From the NCBI GenBank assembly GCA_047631555.1, contig JBLHZY010000001.1, positions 186,001-250,000 of the forward strand: a stretch of 64,000 nt of DNA. Direction: 5' to 3'. This DNA is from JBLHZY01 sp047631555 (GTDB taxonomy: Bacteria > Pseudomonadota > Alphaproteobacteria > Rhodobacterales > Rhodobacteraceae). Made by a program: the position numbers and the translations under genes. Numbering within the stretch: the first letter of the stretch is position 1; every line of letters begins with the position of its first letter. The notes beneath the pieces are model-generated. The model was not told the origin of the DNA. It made no database searches and was given only the letters and a program-made list of their open reading frames with translations. Shown one piece after another: positions 1-6,421 of the stretch.

Positions 1-41
1 GGCCTTGTCTTTGATTGCAAAGGTCAGGTCCGAAGAAATGT

Positions 42-114
42 GCGGCGGCGCCAGGGAGGAGGAGAGCGCCGCCGCTCAAAGTCTCGAAGCTCTCTGGGAG
101 GAGAAGTGCTTCGA
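42..114 (-). ncRNA. CcsR-like sRNA, distal (fourth) unit
   Basis: Two hairpins separated by 8 nt. Stems pair 84-90 with 108-114 and 42-51 with 66-75. Each loop, read on the minus strand, holds CTCCTCCC (complement at 96-103 and 54-61), an anti-Shine-Dalgarno-type motif. This two-hairpin, CCUCCUCCC-loop design defines the CcsR ('cuckoo') sRNAs of Rhodobacteraceae. It is the unit farthest from the DUF1127 gene, so it should be the last processed from the transcript. The terminator, if there is one, lies at or beyond the window edge. Ends are set to the stem boundaries; true RNA ends are unknown. Confidence 0.75.
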
Positions 115-189
115 TCTTTGGCAGATCGCCATTCTGGCAATCCGATGGGGGTGGGCCGGGGGCAATGCCCAAAGCCCGAATAAGAAAAG

Positions 190-258
190 GCGGTGACTTC
201 TGGGAGGAGAAGCCACCGCTCAAGTTCACGAAGCCCTCTGGGAGGAGGTAGTGCTTCG
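190..258 (-). ncRNA. CcsR-like sRNA, third unit
   Basis: Two hairpins separated by 9 nt: 229-234 pairs with 253-258, and 190-195 pairs with 214-219. Both loops carry the CTCCTCCC motif on the minus strand (complement at 240-247 and 202-209). A 75-nt spacer separates it from the fourth unit and 44 nt from the second, so the close pairing of hairpins is clear. By analogy with Rhodobacter sphaeroides CcsR1-4 it would be cut from a common transcript by RNase E and target mRNAs through the loop motif; that role is inferred. Confidence 0.75.
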
Positions 259-302
259 ATCTCTTTGGCCTGAGCACTTGCGCGCGAGGCCGAATTGAGG
301 AT

Positions 303-375
303 GCGGCGACATCCGGGAGGAGGAGTGGATGCCGCCGCTCTAACACGGGTATCTCTGGGAGGAGAAAGAACCCGT
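303..375 (-). ncRNA. CcsR-like sRNA, second unit
   Basis: Two hairpins 6 nt apart: 345-350 pairs with 370-375, and 303-314 pairs with 327-338. CTCCTCCC occupies both loops on the minus strand. The long stem has one non-Watson-Crick position. It reads as A.C on the plus strand but as a G.U wobble on the minus strand, which independently supports minus-strand transcription. Same family and inferred role as the neighbouring units. Confidence 0.77.
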
Positions 376-407
376 ATCTCGTTTGAAGCCTGAGCTTCGG
401 AATTTTT

Positions 408-479
408 GCGGCGATATCAGGGAGGAGAAGAGATATCGCCGCGATCATGCAGCCCCTTAAACAGGGAGGAGTGGGGCTG
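408..479 (-). ncRNA. CcsR-like sRNA, first unit
   Basis: This unit follows the stop codon of the DUF1127 gene within 12 nt. Stem 450-456 pairs with 473-479, and an 11-bp perfect stem pairs 408-418 with 432-442. The hairpins are 7 nt apart. Both loops show CTCCTCCC on the minus strand (complement at 464-471 and 420-427). No promoter is visible between the protein gene and this unit, so cotranscription and processing are likely, as in R. sphaeroides. Confidence 0.77.
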
Positions 480-490
480 AATTCTATGTC

Positions 491-706
491 TTAGGCGCCG
501 TAGGCGGCCTCGATTGCGATGGCGCGAAGCGAAGAGCGGTGAATGCCAAGATCGGCCAATTCACGATTGCTCAACTCGCCGAGCTCACGCAGAGTTTTGC
601 GGTATGTTGCGTATTGCGAGTAGCGCTCGCCGAGGTCTTTGAAGACCGCGCTGATGCGATCTGTGATGCCAGCGTCTGCGGTGCGAACTGAATGTACATA
701 AGCCAT
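491..706 (-). CDS. ccaF1: DUF1127 small RNA-associated protein (CcaF1-like)
   Basis: A 71-residue protein. The DUF1127 core lies at about residues 33-62 (YRKTLRELGELSNRELADLG region, followed by HRSSLRAIA). The ATG at 706 has an AGGA-containing ribosome site on the minus strand; a longer reading frame to 799 lacks support and would cover the promoter. In Rhodobacter sphaeroides the homologous gene (RSP_6037, CcaF1) heads a transcript that also carries the CcsR sRNAs, and the protein binds RNA and affects their maturation. The same arrangement is visible here, with eight CTCCTCCC hairpins directly downstream. Function is inferred from that context; DUF1127 assignment is confident. Confidence 0.85.
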   Translation of the reverse strand: MAYVHSVRTADAGITDRISAVFKDLGERYSQYATYRKTLRELGELSNRELADLGIHRSSLRAIAIEAAYGA

Positions 707-770
707 TTTGTCGTCCTCTTCTTTCTTGCGTCTAAAGTCATCGAAGCGTTTGTTTGCTTCCTTGAGACTG

Positions 771-800
771 AAGATGGGGCATATGCTGCAATTGCACAAT
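771..800 (-). promoter_or_regulatory. RpoH-type promoter for the DUF1127/CcsR transcript
   Basis: On the minus strand the sequence reads ATTGTGC, 14 nt, CCCCATCTT. The -10 fits the heat-shock sigma consensus CCCCATnT, and the 14-nt spacer matches it exactly; the -35 keeps only TTG. In R. sphaeroides the homologous locus depends on RpoHI/RpoHII. It sits about 65 nt upstream of the DUF1127 start codon. The rest of 801-997 shows no other feature I can support. Confidence 0.55.
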
Positions 801-997
801 CCGCCGTTTCGTCAATGCCGCTATGCAGAAAATGCATACGAAGGACTGACCCAATTTAAGGCGCTTTGATGCCTTAATAGGCAGTTAAAGCACTACATGT
901 TGTGTTTCGACGCCGCGTCATTTCGGCAAATCCGCCCCATATGGCCACGGCGCGCAGATGGTAGTATGCCGTATGTGCAACCCTGAAGGAGCCTCAG

Positions 998-2101
998 ATG
1001 CCCGCAACCAAAGATGATATCCTTGCCGCCTTGAAAAATATCGCACTTCCCGGCGGGGGCGATTTGATCTCGCGCGATATGATCCGCGCGCTCTCTATAG
1101 AGGGGGGCATCGCGCGATTCGTGATCGAGGCGGCTTCTGCGGATGAGGCGCGGATGATCGAGCCGGTGCGCGCCGCGGCCCAAGCGGCAGTGGCCTCGCT
1201 TGACGGGATCACGCAGGCGAGCGTTGTGCTTACAGCGCATGGGCCATCCGGCGGCGCGAAGGCAAACCCAGGCCCTGCAGCTGGCGCCGAACCACCCAGT
1301 CTCAAAATCGGCGGTCACCCAAAGCCCCAACAGGGCGGGCCGCAAGGCGTTCCCGGTGTTGCGCGCATTATTGCTATTGGCTCGGGCAAAGGCGGTGTGG
1401 GCAAATCGACAGTCTCGTCCAATCTCGCCGTGGCATTGGCGCGCCAAGGGCGGCGGGTTGGCCTGCTGGACGCGGATATATATGGGCCGAGCCAGCCGCG
1501 CATGATGGGCGTTTCCAAAAAACCGGCGAGCCCGGACGGTAAAACCATCGAGCCGCTGCATGCGCATGGCGTCACTATGATGTCGATCGGGCTGATGGTT
1601 AAAGAAGACGAGGCGCTTATTTGGCGCGGGCCGATGCTGATGGGCGCCTTGCAGCAAATGCTGGGGCAGGTGGCTTGGGGCGAGCTGGATATTCTGCTGA
1701 TCGATCTGCCGCCGGGCACGGGCGATGTGCAGCTCACCCTGTGTCAGCGCACAAACCTGACGGGCGCGATTGTCGTCAGCACGCCGCAAGACGTCGCGCT
1801 AATCGATGCGCGCCGCGCCATTGCGATGTTTGAAAAGCTCAAAACCCCGGTTCTGGGCCTGATTGAAAACATGAGCACATATATATGCCCCGAATGCGGC
1901 CATGAGGCCCATCTCTTTGGGCATGGTGGCGTGGCGGATGAGGCCAAGAAGCACGATCTGCCGTTTCTGGGCGCGCTGCCGCTTTCGCTTGATGTGCGCC
2001 TTGCGGGCGATGCCGGAACGCCGATTGCGGCGGGCGAGGGGCCAGAGGCCTCGGCCTATGCGGTTTTGGCGGCACGCCTTATCGCGGGCGGCATGGCTTA
2101 A
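998..2101 (+). CDS. apbC: Mrp/ApbC family iron-sulfur carrier ATPase
   Basis: A 367-residue P-loop protein of the Mrp/NBP35 family, which carries or assembles Fe-S clusters in the cytosol. An N-terminal MIP18/DUF59-like domain (about 1-80) and a Pro/Gly/Ala linker (about 82-120) precede the MinD-like ATPase. The deviant Walker A GSGKGGVGKS is at 128-137, the DLPPGTGD motif at 236-243, and the cluster-binding CPEC at 297-300. The ATG follows AAGGAG at 986-991. The gene stands alone between the CcsR locus and the dcw leader. Length and motifs are typical of alphaproteobacterial Mrp. Confidence 0.93.
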   Translation: MPATKDDILAALKNIALPGGGDLISRDMIRALSIEGGIARFVIEAASADEARMIEPVRAAAQAAVASLDGITQASVVLTAHGPSGGAKANPGPAAGAEPPSLKIGGHPKPQQGGPQGVPGVARIIAIGSGKGGVGKSTVSSNLAVALARQGRRVGLLDADIYGPSQPRMMGVSKKPASPDGKTIEPLHAHGVTMMSIGLMVKEDEALIWRGPMLMGALQQMLGQVAWGELDILLIDLPPGTGDVQLTLCQRTNLTGAIVVSTPQDVALIDARRAIAMFEKLKTPVLGLIENMSTYICPECGHEAHLFGHGGVADEAKKHDLPFLGALPLSLDVRLAGDAGTPIAAGEGPEASAYAVLAARLIAGGMA

Positions 2102-2112
2102 GCGGCTCTGCT

Positions 2113-2175
2113 TGGGATTTCATGGAACCTTGGCCGATTTGCGCGAGGGCCGTGGAATCCCATGGAACTTTGGGC
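2113..2175. promoter_or_regulatory. Two MraZ-box-like repeat groups
   Basis: Group one reads TGGGA (2113), TGGAA (2123), TGGCC (2131). Group two reads TGGAA (2153), TGGAA (2163), TGGGC (2171). Starts within a group are 8-10 bp apart, about one helical turn. E. coli MraZ binds TGGGN repeats spaced this way. They lie in the 648-bp non-coding stretch before mraZ but about 300 bp upstream of the probable promoter, so a role in autoregulation is uncertain. A hairpin between TGGGATT (2113-2119) and AATCCCA (2156-2162) is also possible. Confidence 0.4.
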
Positions 2176-2275
2176 GCATTTTTCGGAATCAACGACGATT
2201 GAGCCCAAATCTGCCGCTGATATTGCCGGTTGATGCGCGATCTCCGTTCGAATTTTGAAGAAAATGTCCCAGGAA

Positions 2276-2290
2276 TGGGATTTTCTGGAA
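2276..2290. promoter_or_regulatory. MraZ-box-like repeat
   Basis: TGGGA (2276-2280) and TGGAA (2286-2290) sit exactly 10 bp apart, with the same internal spacing as the groups at 2113 and 2153. The flanking AT-rich tract 2291-2326 contains CACTA-TATG-TAGTG arms (2313-2326). I see no coding gene here. Confidence 0.35.
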
Positions 2291-2425
2291 CTTTTTTGCA
2301 TTTTTCTCCATACACTATATGTAGTGCTTCTTCGCGCCGCCTCACACTACAAAATGCGCATTGAGCGCTAATTCGCTTACAATCCCTTGTTTTCCAGGCC
2401 CCTCAAAAACTAAATCTGGTACCTA

Positions 2426-2470
2426 TTCCCTCATTTTCCTGTTGATTTCCATGAATTCCCGTGGCAATCC
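2426..2470. promoter_or_regulatory. mraZ: Probable MraZ operator at the dcw promoter
   Basis: TTCC or ATCC cores start at 2426, 2436, 2447, 2456 and 2467, spaced 9-11 bp. They are the complement of the GGGA/GGAA repeats recognised by MraZ. The centre (TTCCATGAATTCCC) closely matches the reverse complement of the box at 2113-2127. It overlaps the candidate promoter at 2442-2470, which is what an autorepressor site would be expected to do. Confidence 0.5.
2442..2470 (+). promoter_or_regulatory. Candidate promoter of the dcw leader
   Basis: TTGATT (2442-2447), 17 nt, then CAATCC (2465-2470) resembles a weak sigma-70 promoter. Initiation near 2477 would give a leader of about 273 nt to the mraZ ATG. 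The mapped dcw leader of Rhodobacter sphaeroides is 268 nt, so position supports the call more than the -10 sequence does. Confidence 0.35.
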
Positions 2471-2476
2471 TGTTTG

Positions 2477-2688
2477 CACGATAAGACGGGAATGAGGGGC
2501 ACATTAAGAACCCCGAACAAAAAACCAAAGTCAGGTTTCATACAGGCGCCCGCTTTTATCGAAATTGAGATCCGGCGCGCGAGCGAGCAGACATCCCCCC
2601 AGGTGGCGCGCGCAGTCGGACATTACCCAGAGATGGGACGGGCGGCGGATTGGGCAGTGGCAGCAGCTCGATCCGCCGTTTCCTTTTC
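2477..2688 (+). ncRNA. upsM: UpsM-like sRNA from the mraZ 5' leader
   Basis: In Rhodobacteraceae the dcw cluster is preceded by a long 5' UTR. Premature termination at an intrinsic terminator in it releases the sRNA UpsM. Here the stretch upstream of mraZ has no credible gene, although an in-frame extension of mraZ runs through it. It carries a terminator at 2643-2688, 61 nt before the mraZ ATG. The size (about 210 nt) and position fit UpsM. I cannot show primary sequence conservation, and the 5' end depends on the weak promoter call. Confidence 0.55.
2643..2688 (+). terminator. Intrinsic terminator inside the dcw leader
   Basis: CGGCGGAT (2643-2650) pairs with ATCCGCCG (2671-2678), and the stem can extend inward through GGGC and GCTC. 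It is followed by a T-rich tract TTTCCTTTTCT. Read-through would be needed for expression of mraZ and the genes below it. Confidence 0.65.
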
Positions 2689-2749
2689 TGGGGGTCGAAA
2701 AGACGACGGGTGCGTGCATCCGAGGGACAGTGAAGAGGAGCGCGGCTCG

Positions 2750-3256
2750 ATGGCCGGCATGTTCATAGGCGAATACACCTTTAAGGTGGACGCGAAGGGT
2801 CGGATGTCTATTCCAGCCCTTTTTCGCCGTGAGCTAGAGGAAGGGGACGCGAGCGCGCGTGACACCAACCGCCCCAAGCTTGTGATCGTCTACGGCAACG
2901 CCAAAAAGAAATTCCTCGAAGTTTATACCGCAGAAGCCTTCCGCAAAGTGGCCGACGATATTGGCGATATGCCGCGCGGCACCCAAGACCGCCGCATGCT
3001 CGAGCGCTTCGTGCTTGGCATGTCGCATCCTACCGAGGTCGATGCCGATGGCCGCCTCGTCTTGCCGCAAAAGCTGCGCGAGAAAATATCCCTTGATAAA
3101 GAGGCCTTCTTTATCGGCGCAGGCGAGACGTTCCAAATCTGGAAGCCCGAGACGTTTGAAACAGAAAACGCCGCGACAACAGATGCTTGGCTCGATGAGA
3201 TGCCGGATGATTTCGATCCTCTCAGCTTGCTTTCAACACCTTCCAAAGAGGCTTAG
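2750..3256 (+). CDS. mraZ: Transcriptional regulator / cell division protein MraZ
   Basis: A 168-residue protein with two AbrB/SpoVT-like half domains. The first contains KVDAKGRMSIPALFR near residues 12-26; the second contains EVDADGRLVLPQKLR, the diagnostic MraZ repeat. MraZ forms an oligomeric ring that binds direct repeats upstream of its own operon. The ATG at 2750 follows AAGAGGAG (2732-2739). The open frame continues upstream to 2474, but that portion covers the UpsM-like leader and its terminator, so the shorter start is chosen. First gene of the dcw cluster; its stop is 2 nt from the rsmH start. Confidence 0.93.
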   Translation: MAGMFIGEYTFKVDAKGRMSIPALFRRELEEGDASARDTNRPKLVIVYGNAKKKFLEVYTAEAFRKVADDIGDMPRGTQDRRMLERFVLGMSHPTEVDADGRLVLPQKLREKISLDKEAFFIGAGETFQIWKPETFETENAATTDAWLDEMPDDFDPLSLLSTPSKEA

Positions 3257-3258
3257 CG

Positions 3259-4257
3259 ATGGCAGCGGCCGCGATCTCTCTCTCTGATCAAGCCCCTCAC
3301 ATCCCTGTTTTGCTGCGCCCGATACTGAGCGCAGTTTCCCCTGTTACGGGCACATGGCTTGATGGCACATTCGGCGCAGGCGGCTATGCGCGCGGGCTTT
3401 TAGAGGCCGGGGCGGATCACGTGATCGGGGTTGATCGCGACCCATCCGTTTTTAAAATGGCTGCCGAGTGGGCGGAGCAATACGGTGATCGCTTAACCCT
3501 CGTCGAAAACACATTCTCCAAGCTTGACGAAGTCGCCACCGGCCTTGATGGCATCGTGCTTGATCTGGGTGTCAGCTCTATGCAGCTTGATCAGGCCGAG
3601 CGCGGCTTTTCCTTCATGCGCGATGGCCCGCTTGATATGCGGATGAGCCAAAGCGGCCCTTCGGCGGCCGATATCGTCAATGAGGCGGGCCAAGATGAGC
3701 TCGCTGATATTCTGTTTCAATACGGTGAAGAGCGCGCCTCGCGTCGTATTGCCCGCGCCATTATCGCGGCGCGCGAAGAGGCCCCGTTTGAGACAACGCT
3801 GCAACTTGCCGCCGTGATTGAGACATGCCTGCCGCGCAATCGCCCCGGCCAAAGCCATCCCGCAACGCGCAGCTTTCAAGGCATTCGCATCGCTGTAAAC
3901 GATGAATTTGGCGAGCTGATCGCAGGGCTGGAAGCGGCCGAGCGCGCGCTCAAACCCGGCGGGCAATTGGCCGTTGTAACCTTTCACTCGCTCGAGGATC
4001 GCATCGTCAAACGGTACCTCTCTGCGCGCAGCTCAGCAGGCGGCGGCGGCAATCGCTATGCGCCCGAAGCCGCGATCCAAGAGCCAACCTTCAAGCGCGT
4101 CTCCAAGGCCATCGGGCCAGACAAAGACGAGCTTGCCCAAAACCCACGCTCGCGCTCTGCAAAGCTGCGCGTGGCGGTGCGCACGGACGCGCCCGCCCTG
4201 CCAACAGAGCGCACATCTCTAGGCCTGCCCAAACTTGTTATCGAGGGAAATTCATAA
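3259..4257 (+). CDS. rsmH: 16S rRNA (cytosine-1402-N4)-methyltransferase
   Basis: RsmH (MraW), 332 residues, methylates N4 of C1402 in the 16S rRNA decoding site. The SAM-binding loop DGTFGAGGY is at 35-43 with the acidic residue of GVDRD following. VLDLGVSSMQLD, FSFMRDGPLDMRM and FHSLEDRIVKR are hallmark blocks of the family. Its TAA overlaps the ftsL ATG (TAATG), indicating translational coupling. Confidence 0.97.
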   Translation: MAAAAISLSDQAPHIPVLLRPILSAVSPVTGTWLDGTFGAGGYARGLLEAGADHVIGVDRDPSVFKMAAEWAEQYGDRLTLVENTFSKLDEVATGLDGIVLDLGVSSMQLDQAERGFSFMRDGPLDMRMSQSGPSAADIVNEAGQDELADILFQYGEERASRRIARAIIAAREEAPFETTLQLAAVIETCLPRNRPGQSHPATRSFQGIRIAVNDEFGELIAGLEAAERALKPGGQLAVVTFHSLEDRIVKRYLSARSSAGGGGNRYAPEAAIQEPTFKRVSKAIGPDKDELAQNPRSRSAKLRVAVRTDAPALPTERTSLGLPKLVIEGNS

Positions 4258-4607
4258 TGCGTTCAATATTTTACGTGGTCTCCGCACTTGCCGTCATGGC
4301 CTTGGCCTTCTGGGCCTACCGCGAGAATTATGAAACCCAGGCTGCGCTGCGCAGCACCGATAAGCTGCAACGCGAGATTGGCAACAAACGTGAAGAACTC
4401 AGCGTTTTGCGCGCCGAATGGGCCTATCTCAACCGCCCTGCGCGGCTGCGCGAATTGGCCGAACTCAATTATGATCGCCTCGGACTTTTGCCCCTGATGC
4501 CAGAGCAGTTTGGCCGCATTGATCAAGTCGCTTTCCCCGATTTTGCCCTTGGGTTGATCACCAATCCTGTTGATGTTGTTGGCTCGCTGAGTGAGATCAA
4601 AGAATGA
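4257..4607 (+). CDS. ftsL: Cell division protein FtsL
   Basis: A 116-residue bitopic protein. A single membrane segment (about 4-20) near the N terminus is followed by a heptad-like stretch (about 28-65: STDKLQREIGNKREELSVLRAEW) expected to form the FtsL-FtsB coiled coil. The LNRPARLRELA motif after the coil is typical of alphaproteobacterial FtsL. Its stop overlaps the ftsI start (ATGA), and position between rsmH and ftsI confirms identity despite low family conservation. Confidence 0.92.
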   Translation: MRSIFYVVSALAVMALAFWAYRENYETQAALRSTDKLQREIGNKREELSVLRAEWAYLNRPARLRELAELNYDRLGLLPLMPEQFGRIDQVAFPDFALGLITNPVDVVGSLSEIKE

Positions 4608-6394
4608 GTATCCGCACCCCCCTTCGCCCACTTGCCCGCATCCTTGAAGCGCGGCGCAACGGCGAAAATCCAGACGCGATTGAGCGCGAAAACATCCGCC
4701 TGCGCCATGAAGAGATGCGCGACAAATCCCGCCTGCGCGCCGAAGGGCGGCTCTTGGTTATGGGCGTCTTTTTCTTTTGTGCTTTCGCTGTAATTGGCGC
4801 GCGCATGGGCCTGCTTTCCGCCTCAGAGCCGCAAGAGCCGCGCGCCGCTGCATCAGGCGCCGCCATCCTTGCCGGGCGCGCCGATATCACCGATCGCAAC
4901 GGCCGTATCCTTGCGACCAACCTGATCACGCATAGCTTGTATGCCCAACCCCCGATCATGATCGATCAAGAACGCGCCGCGCGTGAACTGGTCAAAATCT
5001 TCCCCGATCTGGACGAGGGCAAGCTGATCAAGCAATTCACCGGCGCGCGCAAATTCGTCTGGGTGCGCAAGAAAATCAGTCCCGAGCAGGTCCAACAGGT
5101 CCATGATATTGGCGATCCCGGCCTGATGTTTGGCCCGCGCGAAATGCGCCTCTATCCCAATGGCAAATTAGCGGCGCATATTCTGGGCGGCTCTTCTTTT
5201 GGGCGCGAAGGCGTTCGCTCAGCCGAAGTGATCGGCGTTGCCGGGGTTGAAAAGGCCTTTGACGAGCGCCTGCGCGATCCGGCCAATGGCGGCAAGCCGC
5301 TTGAGCTGTCGATTGATTTGACCGTGCAAAGTACCGCGCGCGAAGTGCTTTACGGCGGCATGAAGCTGATGAATGCGCGCGGCGCGGCCTCCGTTTTGAT
5401 GGATATCCATACAGGCGAGGTGATCTCGCTTGTTTCGCTGCCCGATTTTGATCCCAACAATCGCCCGCGCGCCCTTGTTGAAGGCGTCGCCTCGGATAGC
5501 CCGCTGTTTAATCGCGGCGTTCAGGGCGTTTATGAGCTCGGCTCGACATTCAAGATTTTCGCCGTGGCCCAGGCCATGGAAGAGGGCCTGCTCAATCCCG
5601 ACACGATGATCGACACCCAAGGCCCGCTGAAATGGGGCCGCCACAAAATCCGCGATTTCCATGACTATGGCAAAACGCTGAGTGCGACGGATGTGATTGT
5701 CAAAAGTTCGAACGTTGGCACGGCGCGCATCGCGATGCAGATCGGCGCCAAACGCCAAGAGGAATTCTTGGGCAAGCTGGGCCTGCTTACGGCCACGCCG
5801 ATTGAGCTGGTTGAAGCGCCCGGCGCCAAGCCGCTTTTGCCGCCCAAATGGTCTGAAATCTCAACGATGACAATCTCTTACGGTCACGGGCTTTCCGCGT
5901 CGCCCTTGCACCTTGCGGCCGCTTATTCCTCGCTTCTCAATGGCGGCACCAAGATCGCGCCAACGCTGCTTAAACAATCCCATGTGCCGCGCGGCGAACG
6001 CATCGTTTCCGAAGCGACCTCGCGCGCCTCCCGCGATATGCTGCGCCAAGTTGTGGTGCGCGGCACGGCCTCGTTTGGCGAAGTGCCCGGCTATCGCGTT
6101 GGCGGCAAAACCGGCACAGCAGACAAGCCCAAAGAGAATGGCGGCGGCTATTACGATGACAAAGTGATCGCCACTTTCGCTTCGGTCTTTCCGGCCGATG
6201 ATCCACGCTATGTTTTGATCGTAACCCTTGATGAACCTTCGGAAAATTCCGGCGACAAACCGCGCCGAACTGCTGGTTGGACAGCCGTTCCTGTTGCAGC
6301 CGAGATGATCCGCCGCACCGCCCCATTATTGGGCTTGCGACCAGAGATTGAAACTGTATCGCTAGATAATGTAACACTCACCTCAAGCCAGTAG
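4604..6394 (+). CDS. ftsI: Peptidoglycan D,D-transpeptidase FtsI (PBP3)
   Basis: A 596-residue class B penicillin-binding protein that crosslinks septal peptidoglycan. A cytoplasmic N-terminal tail (1-48) is followed by a membrane anchor (about 50-70), the pedestal domain and the transpeptidase domain. Active-site motifs are complete: STFK at 314-317 (nucleophile Ser314), SSN at 368-370 and KTGT at 502-505. It starts within the ftsL stop codon. It should work with FtsW, encoded 7 kb downstream. Confidence 0.97.
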   Translation: MSIRTPLRPLARILEARRNGENPDAIERENIRLRHEEMRDKSRLRAEGRLLVMGVFFFCAFAVIGARMGLLSASEPQEPRAAASGAAILAGRADITDRNGRILATNLITHSLYAQPPIMIDQERAARELVKIFPDLDEGKLIKQFTGARKFVWVRKKISPEQVQQVHDIGDPGLMFGPREMRLYPNGKLAAHILGGSSFGREGVRSAEVIGVAGVEKAFDERLRDPANGGKPLELSIDLTVQSTAREVLYGGMKLMNARGAASVLMDIHTGEVISLVSLPDFDPNNRPRALVEGVASDSPLFNRGVQGVYELGSTFKIFAVAQAMEEGLLNPDTMIDTQGPLKWGRHKIRDFHDYGKTLSATDVIVKSSNVGTARIAMQIGAKRQEEFLGKLGLLTATPIELVEAPGAKPLLPPKWSEISTMTISYGHGLSASPLHLAAAYSSLLNGGTKIAPTLLKQSHVPRGERIVSEATSRASRDMLRQVVVRGTASFGEVPGYRVGGKTGTADKPKENGGGYYDDKVIATFASVFPADDPRYVLIVTLDEPSENSGDKPRRTAGWTAVPVAAEMIRRTAPLLGLRPEIETVSLDNVTLTSSQ

Positions 6395-6421
6395 GCAGAT
6401 AAACAAAGAGGGTGACGCGTA

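Noticed and set aside
5..251. Two plus-strand open frames across the left edge
   Set aside because: They run through the hairpin array, antisense to the sRNAs; the repeated GGGAGGAG is the complement of the loop motif, not a set of ribosome sites.
1..490. CRISPR array
   Set aside because: The repeated part is only the 8-nt loop motif inside hairpins with different stems; there are no constant repeats or spacers.
893..1789. Long minus-strand frame opposite apbC
   Set aside because: Shadow of a GC-rich gene; no family motif and the plus-strand protein is certain. The same holds for the large antisense frames opposite ftsI, murF, ftsA, cobT, iorB, pepN and pntB.
2474..2749. 92-residue N-terminal extension of MraZ
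   Set aside because: It covers the leader terminator and probable sRNA; the ATG at 2750 has a good ribosome site and gives the normal MraZ N terminus.
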